This document shows, in pieces, positions 59,211 to 64,000 of a DNA stretch of 64,000 bases (the first letter of the stretch is position 1; the number at the start of each line of letters is the position of its first letter). This stretch comes from Campylobacteraceae bacterium. GTDB lineage: Bacteria; Campylobacterota; Campylobacteria; Campylobacterales; Sulfurovaceae. The position numbers and the translations under genes are program-made. The stretch spans positions 1 to 64,000 of the forward strand of contig JALWDJ010000094.1 of the NCBI GenBank assembly GCA_027014605.1. The letters run 5' to 3'. The notes beneath the pieces were generated by a model that made no database searches, had not been told where the DNA came from, and saw nothing but the letters and a program-made list of their open reading frames with translations.

Positions 59211-59456
59211 TCATTTATTTTTAGAATATTCCGATATAGCTGCAATAATGGCAGCGACTCGTCGTTGTTCTTCCTCTATATCATCACCTATTTTAGGCAT
59301 AGTTGGCGTGATAGGAGTTTTCTCTGGGAAATACTTCTGGATTAGAGAAGCTTGAAGCTTAATAAGTTGAACTAGTACTATGAGAAATAGAAATACTACC
59401 CCCATACCAAGTACCATAAACTTTAAAGCTTCGACTATATAATTTACTTCAGTCAT
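59211..59456 (-). CDS. oadG: OadG-type gamma subunit
   Basis: 81 aa; TM 'ALKFMVLGMGVVFLFLIVLVQLIKLQASLI', short charged tail; upstream of oadA. Confidence 0.8.
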   Translation of the reverse strand: MTEVNYIVEALKFMVLGMGVVFLFLIVLVQLIKLQASLIQKYFPEKTPITPTMPKIGDDIEEEQRRVAAIIAAISEYSKNK

Positions 59457-59528
59457 AAAAAACCTTTTTACTTTTATAGATTTATTTTATATATGTATTC
59501 TATCAATTTTTACTTGTAAAAGCTTGAT

Positions 59529-60917
59529 TTACCTTCTCTTTTTAGAACGATTACTCTGTCGTGCTACTTTTTGTTTATCTTGATACTCATCTAACATGCT
59601 CTTTACACTCTCTTTGTCATATCCAATAGTAATAGTTTTTGAGTAGTTCTCCTTTAATAGTATTGTTACTACTTTTTCAACAAATTCATGATAGTTCATA
59701 TCCTCCATACTATCAATAAAATCTATTGCTAATTCATCTATAGTAACTTCTCTCACCATCTTTTCTAAAATAGAAAAATTAGTTTGATTATCTAAGCTAT
59801 TGCTCTCTATTTCTATAGTTGCTAACTGCATATTAGCCCCAACTTCTTTTTTTATTCTTTGAAGTTCTCTAAATTCATTAGTAGATACAAGTGTAATAGC
59901 TTTTCCCTCTCTACCAGCTCTACCTGTTCTACCAATTCGATGTACATAGCTTTGAGGGTCAAATGGTATATGGTAGTTAAATACATGTGTAACCTGTTTT
60001 ATATCAAGTCCTCTAGCCGCTACATCTGTAGCTACTAATATCTGTATCTCATTTCTTCTATATGCTTTTATAACTTCATCTCTCTCATTTTGCTCTAAGT
60101 CACCATGTATCCCTTTAGCATTAAAACCTAATGCTTGGAGATACTCAGAGAGTCTATCAACCTCTTTCTTCATTCTACAAAATATAAGAGATTTTTTGAT
60201 ATTTTCACTCTCTAATAGTCGAATAATTGCTTCATCTCTTTGTGACTCATTAATTACATAATATTGCTGTTTAATAATATTATTAGTTGTACTCTTATCT
60301 TTACCAACAACAGATATAAATTTTGGATTTGATAATATCTCATCAGCCAAAGCCTTAATAGGCTCAGGTATAGTTGCAGAGAAGAGTAGAGTCTGTCTAT
60401 TTTGAGGAATATACTCAAAAATCTCTTTTATCTCGTCTAAAAATCCCATATCAAGCATCTCATCTGCCTCATCAAGAACAACAATTTCAGGATTAAAATT
60501 ATCTATTTTCCCTTTTTTATATAGGTCTTTAAGTCGTCCTGTAGTAGCCACAACTATTTGTACACCTTTATTGATGAGTGCTATCTGTCTTCCATAACCG
60601 ACTCCACCATAGATAGCAATAGTTCTTATACCACAAAATCTTCCAAGATAATAGAGTTCATCACTAACTTGTGTAGCTAACTCTCTTGTTGGGGTAATTA
60701 CTAAAGCTCTCTCTATATTTTCATTTGCAATCTTATCTATAATAGGTAATCCAAATCCAGCAGTCTTTCCTGTTCCTGTGTGAGCCTGTGCTACTAAATC
60801 CTCTCCATTCTGAATAATGGGGATTACCTCTTTTTGAATAGGGCTAGGCTCTCTAAAACTTGCTATTCGTATCCCTTTTAAAAGCTCTTTATGAAAATTA
60901 AATTCATTAAATGTCAA
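59529..60917 (-). CDS. DEAD-box RNA helicase
   Basis: 'AQAHTGTGKTAGFGLPI', 'VLDEADEMLDMGF', 'LLFSATIP', 'HRIGRTGRAGREG'. Confidence 0.94.
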   Translation of the reverse strand: MTFNEFNFHKELLKGIRIASFREPSPIQKEVIPIIQNGEDLVAQAHTGTGKTAGFGLPIIDKIANENIERALVITPTRELATQVSDELYYLGRFCGIRTIAIYGGVGYGRQIALINKGVQIVVATTGRLKDLYKKGKIDNFNPEIVVLDEADEMLDMGFLDEIKEIFEYIPQNRQTLLFSATIPEPIKALADEILSNPKFISVVGKDKSTTNNIIKQQYYVINESQRDEAIIRLLESENIKKSLIFCRMKKEVDRLSEYLQALGFNAKGIHGDLEQNERDEVIKAYRRNEIQILVATDVAARGLDIKQVTHVFNYHIPFDPQSYVHRIGRTGRAGREGKAITLVSTNEFRELQRIKKEVGANMQLATIEIESNSLDNQTNFSILEKMVREVTIDELAIDFIDSMEDMNYHEFVEKVVTILLKENYSKTITIGYDKESVKSMLDEYQDKQKVARQSNRSKKRR

Positions 60918-60939
60918 CTTAATACCTTATAAACATATT

Positions 60940-61704
60940 TTATATTATCATCAATAGAAAAACTCCAAAAAGTATTCTATAGATACCAAATGCAACAAAA
61001 GTAAATCGTTGCAAAAAAACTATTAATAGTTTTATGGTTAAATATGCTACTACAAAGGCTACCACAAAACCAATTAAAAACGGCGTTAAATCAGCACCAA
61101 TAAACTCATGGTAGTGTTTTAACAAATCATAGCCACTTACAGCCATCATAACAGGAATTGCAAGTAAAAAAGAGAACTCTGTAGAGGTTTTTCTACTAAC
61201 TCCACTTAGCATTCCAGCAATAATTGTAGAACCTGCTCTACTAGTTCCAGGGATTAGAGAGAAAATTTGCCCAAATCCAATCCATAGGGCTTGAGTCCAA
61301 CTAACTTCTTCAATCTCTTTTGCTGTTGATTTATTATCTTTATGAAAATACTCTACAATTAAAAATATAATACCACCAACTATAAACATAGTAGCAACTA
61401 TCTCTACACTAAAGATAGATTTTATCCAATCTTTTAATAGAAATCCAACTATAGCAATTGGTAGAAATGCTACAAATACCTTTTCCCATAGTTTTATCTC
61501 TTTTAGGTTTATCTTCTCTCTATAGAGTAGTATAACAGCTAAAATTGCTGCAAACTGTATAATAACCTCGTAAGCTTTTATAACAGAACTCTGCTCAACA
61601 CCTAAAAATTTACTCGCTACTATCATATGTCCTGTTGAAGAGATGGGTAAAAACTCTGTAAAACCTTCTATTGCACCTATTACGATTGCTTGAAAAATAT
61701 CCAT
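60940..61704 (-). CDS. uppP: Undecaprenyl-diphosphatase UppP (BacA)
   Basis: 'GAIEGFTEFLPISSTGHMIVASKFLG', 'IPGTSRAGSTIIAGMLSGVSRKTSTEFSFLLAIPVM'. Confidence 0.95.
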   Translation of the reverse strand: MDIFQAIVIGAIEGFTEFLPISSTGHMIVASKFLGVEQSSVIKAYEVIIQFAAILAVILLYREKINLKEIKLWEKVFVAFLPIAIVGFLLKDWIKSIFSVEIVATMFIVGGIIFLIVEYFHKDNKSTAKEIEEVSWTQALWIGFGQIFSLIPGTSRAGSTIIAGMLSGVSRKTSTEFSFLLAIPVMMAVSGYDLLKHYHEFIGADLTPFLIGFVVAFVVAYLTIKLLIVFLQRFTFVAFGIYRILFGVFLLMII

Positions 61705-61745
61705 GATTATAATCCTACTATTAATTTCTTAAAAAATATCTCTAT

Positions 61746-62369
61746 TTAATCTATAATTTTTAAAATCTCTTTTAAATCTTTTTTATCAACTATATGTGTT
61801 GAAGCCTCTTTTAATATAGGTTTAGCACAAAATGCTACTCTAATTGAGGCATACTTAAACATGCTAAGGTCATTTGCACCATCTCCAACTACTAGTGTAT
61901 TCTCTTGGTTAATATATAAAAGATTTTGTAGTCTCTTTAGCATATCTCCTTTAGAGAAGTTAAACATCATATCTCCACCGACTCTACCTGTTAATATTCC
62001 GTTATTATCATGTAGTATATTTGAAAAGTCAGCATTAATTCCTAATTTTTTACAACTTGGAGAGGTAGCATTTCTAAATCCACCTGAAAAGCAGACAACT
62101 CTATAGCCTCTACTCTTTAATTTATCTATTGTCTCTTTAGCTCCATTAATAATTGGTAAATTTTGACAAATTTTATCAACCTCTACTTTAGGAAGACCCT
62201 TTAGAAGTGCTACTCTAGTAGTTAGTGCTTCAAAAAAGTCTAACTCCCCCTCCATCGCTTTTTTAGTAATAGATGCTACCTCTTTTTCAAATCCTAATGG
62301 TTTAGCTAAAAAGTCTATAGTCTCACCGTCCATAAGTGTTGAGTCAAAATCAAATACAGCCAATTTCAT
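61746..62369 (-). CDS. serB: Phosphoserine phosphatase
   Basis: 'AVFDFDSTLMDGETIDFLA', 'FSGGFRNATSPSCKKLGI', 'VVGDGANDLSMFKYASIRVAFCAKP'. Confidence 0.92.
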   Translation of the reverse strand: MKLAVFDFDSTLMDGETIDFLAKPLGFEKEVASITKKAMEGELDFFEALTTRVALLKGLPKVEVDKICQNLPIINGAKETIDKLKSRGYRVVCFSGGFRNATSPSCKKLGINADFSNILHDNNGILTGRVGGDMMFNFSKGDMLKRLQNLLYINQENTLVVGDGANDLSMFKYASIRVAFCAKPILKEASTHIVDKKDLKEILKIID

Positions 62370-62441
62370 ATTTATATACTACCTCTATGTTAAATTTTGC
62401 TAGAATTATATCCAATAAACAATTAGGACTTATATATATTT

Positions 62442-63368
62442 ATGTTTGAAAAATTTTGTAAAAGACTTCAGAACGATAGACCATTTATTACAGTAGAGAT
62501 AACCCCTCCTCATGGGGCATCAATAGATAAGATTATAGAGGATATTAAACGGTTAGAGTTAGATAGGAGAGTTGTTGGTTTTTCAGTTACAGACAATCCA
62601 TTAGCAAAGCTTAAGATGGATGCAACATTATCTGCTATTAAGATACAAGAGAGTTTTAAGAAACCTGTTATTACTACAATGAGTATGAGAGATAAAAATA
62701 AACTCTCACTTCAATCTACTCTTTTAGGTGCAAATGATTTTAATATAAGAGCGATTTTAGCTTTAACTGGGGACCCTGCAAAGTTATCTGACCAACCAGA
62801 AGTTAAAGGAGTTTTAGAGCGAGACTCTACACTTCTACTTAGTATTATATATAGATTAAATAATGGATTAGACTATAATAATACCCCTTTAAATCCAAAA
62901 CCAAAATCTATATATCCATTTGCAGTATCTAATGCTTACGCTAAAAATATGAAAAATATTAAAAAGAAGATAGTAAAAAAACTGAACTATGGAGCAAGAG
63001 GAATTATTACACAACCTGTATATGATTTAGATAATGCAAGAGAGTTAATAGAGATATTTGAGAGTGCTAAAGATGAATCCATAAGAGATACAGCAAAAGA
63101 TGCACAACTTATTTTGGGACAGTTTCCTGTTGTAAGGGCAAAAACTGCTAATTTTATATCAGATAGAGTTCCTGGGATTACTGTGCCAAAAGATATTATA
63201 GATGAGATGAATTTAGCCCAAATGGATGGGGAAGAAAAAGAGCAAGAGGTTGGATTTAATATCTCTAAAGAGATATTAAATACTATTATTAAATTTCATC
63301 CTAAAGTTCACCTTATGACACATAATCGCTTTGATTTATGTAGCAAACTTATTGATGAGGTTATATAG
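62442..63368 (+). CDS. metF: Methylenetetrahydrofolate reductase (MetF-like)
   Basis: 'VEITPPHGASIDKIIEDIKRL', 'TGDPAKLSDQP', 'ARGIITQPVYD'. Confidence 0.8.
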   Translation: MFEKFCKRLQNDRPFITVEITPPHGASIDKIIEDIKRLELDRRVVGFSVTDNPLAKLKMDATLSAIKIQESFKKPVITTMSMRDKNKLSLQSTLLGANDFNIRAILALTGDPAKLSDQPEVKGVLERDSTLLLSIIYRLNNGLDYNNTPLNPKPKSIYPFAVSNAYAKNMKNIKKKIVKKLNYGARGIITQPVYDLDNARELIEIFESAKDESIRDTAKDAQLILGQFPVVRAKTANFISDRVPGITVPKDIIDEMNLAQMDGEEKEQEVGFNISKEILNTIIKFHPKVHLMTHNRFDLCSKLIDEVI

Positions 63369-64000
63369 TAGATGGTTTCCAATTGGTATTTTCATTTAAT
63401 TTTGGAAAACCATCTAATATCTCTTGAGGTTTAAAATTTGTTTTATAGGCAAAAGCTTTACATCCTTCAACCCAATATCCTAAATATATCCATCTAAGTT
63501 CTAAAACTTTTGCTAACTCAATCTGATATAAAAGAGAATAGATTCCTAAAGATAGTTTTGAGTAGTCTGGGTCATAGTAGAAATATATTGAGGATATTCC
63601 ATCTTCAAGTATATCTAATAAATCAACACCTATAATTTGACCATCTCTTATATATAGTACCTCTTTTCCAAACTCATAAGCCCCCTCTACAAAGTTCTCT
63701 TTATACTCTCTTAGAGATATATTTCTATGCGACCAATTATCTTTTTTCTGTTTAAAGTTATGATATTTATTATATAGGTCAATATGAGCTTGAGTCATTG
63801 TTGGCTTCTGTATAATTATCTCTGTTTCAGCGTTTCTTTTGATAGATTTCCTTTGAGATCTACTTGCTTTAAATTTATTGGCATCTATTCTAAGAGATTT
63901 ACACTCATTACACCCATTACAAATTGGGTGAAAATAGTAACAACCAAATCTACGCCACCCTCTCTGGATTAGAGCAGTATTATATTTTCTTGTTGCTCTA
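63361..64000 (-). CDS. bpt: Aspartate/glutamate leucyltransferase-type (Bpt/ATE) protein, N-terminus off window end
   Basis: The same frame continues upstream of the called ATG: RATRKYNTALIQRGWRRFGCYYFHPICNGCNECKSLRIDANKFKASRSQRKSIKRNAETEIIIQKPTMTQAHIDLYNKYHN…; CxxCxxC plus C-terminal GNAT-like 'YFYYDPDYSKLSLGIYSLLYQIELAK'. Confidence 0.88.
   Translation of the reverse strand, partial: RATRKYNTALIQRGWRRFGCYYFHPICNGCNECKSLRIDANKFKASRSQRKSIKRNAETEIIIQKPTMTQAHIDLYNKYHNFKQKKDNWSHRNISLREYKENFVEGAYEFGKEVLYIRDGQIIGVDLLDILEDGISSIYFYYDPDYSKLSLGIYSLLYQIELAKVLELRWIYLGYWVEGCKAFAYKTNFKPQEILDGFPKLNENTNWKPSTI

Noticed and set aside
63784-63972. 62-aa plus-strand ORF at window end
   Set aside because: Antisense to the N-terminal part of bpt, which is open through the region.
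1-64000. CRISPR array, transposase/IS ends, prophage
   Set aside because: No regularly spaced repeats, transposase/integrase motifs or phage structural genes were seen on either strand.

Overview
This 64-kb AT-rich window looks like chromosome of a sulfur-cycle-type Campylobacterota (epsilonproteobacterium); that assignment is inferred from gene content and style. It is densely coding, and most of it is ordinary housekeeping: polA, lptA, engB, mrdA, sbcCD, trkA/trkH, radA, cbiM/cbiK/cbiL, two tandem mdh-like genes, trmA, aspS, adk, mltB, speA, hupE, an aspartate aminotransferase, a UvrD-type helicase, an ABC-F ATPase, pckA, oadGAB, a DEAD-box helicase, uppP, serB, metF and bpt. I saw no rRNA, tRNA, CRISPR array, transposase or prophage. 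Two accessory regions stand out. (1) ~266-2391: a two-gene AAA-ATPase + RloB (AbiL-like) putative defence cassette. It lies between the real polA 3' end and a 40-codon, in-frame, internally deleted remnant of a second polA 3' end, next to a truncated DUF5615/PIN-like toxin fragment. (2) ~11.9-21.6 kb: an XpaC/TelA/SPFH-GYF/zinc-ribbon membrane-stress cassette, followed by four genes that all carry lipobox-type N-termini: a WD40-caspase, a caspase-DUF4384 protein, a stand-alone DUF4384 lipoprotein and a CsgG-like lipoprotein. The promoter regions of the WD40-caspase gene and the DUF4384/CsgG pair share a near-identical GACA direct repeat at the same spacing from a -10-like hexamer. This is the best candidate here for an undescribed system: envelope caspases plus a possible pore. 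Other points of interest are a G8 tract in a putative outer-membrane protein gene, an IscU/NifU-like scaffold with a Cys-to-Asn change, a rhodanese-fold protein without its catalytic Cys, and a 16-bp perfect palindrome upstream of pckA. All family calls were made by eye from motifs; no database search was run.
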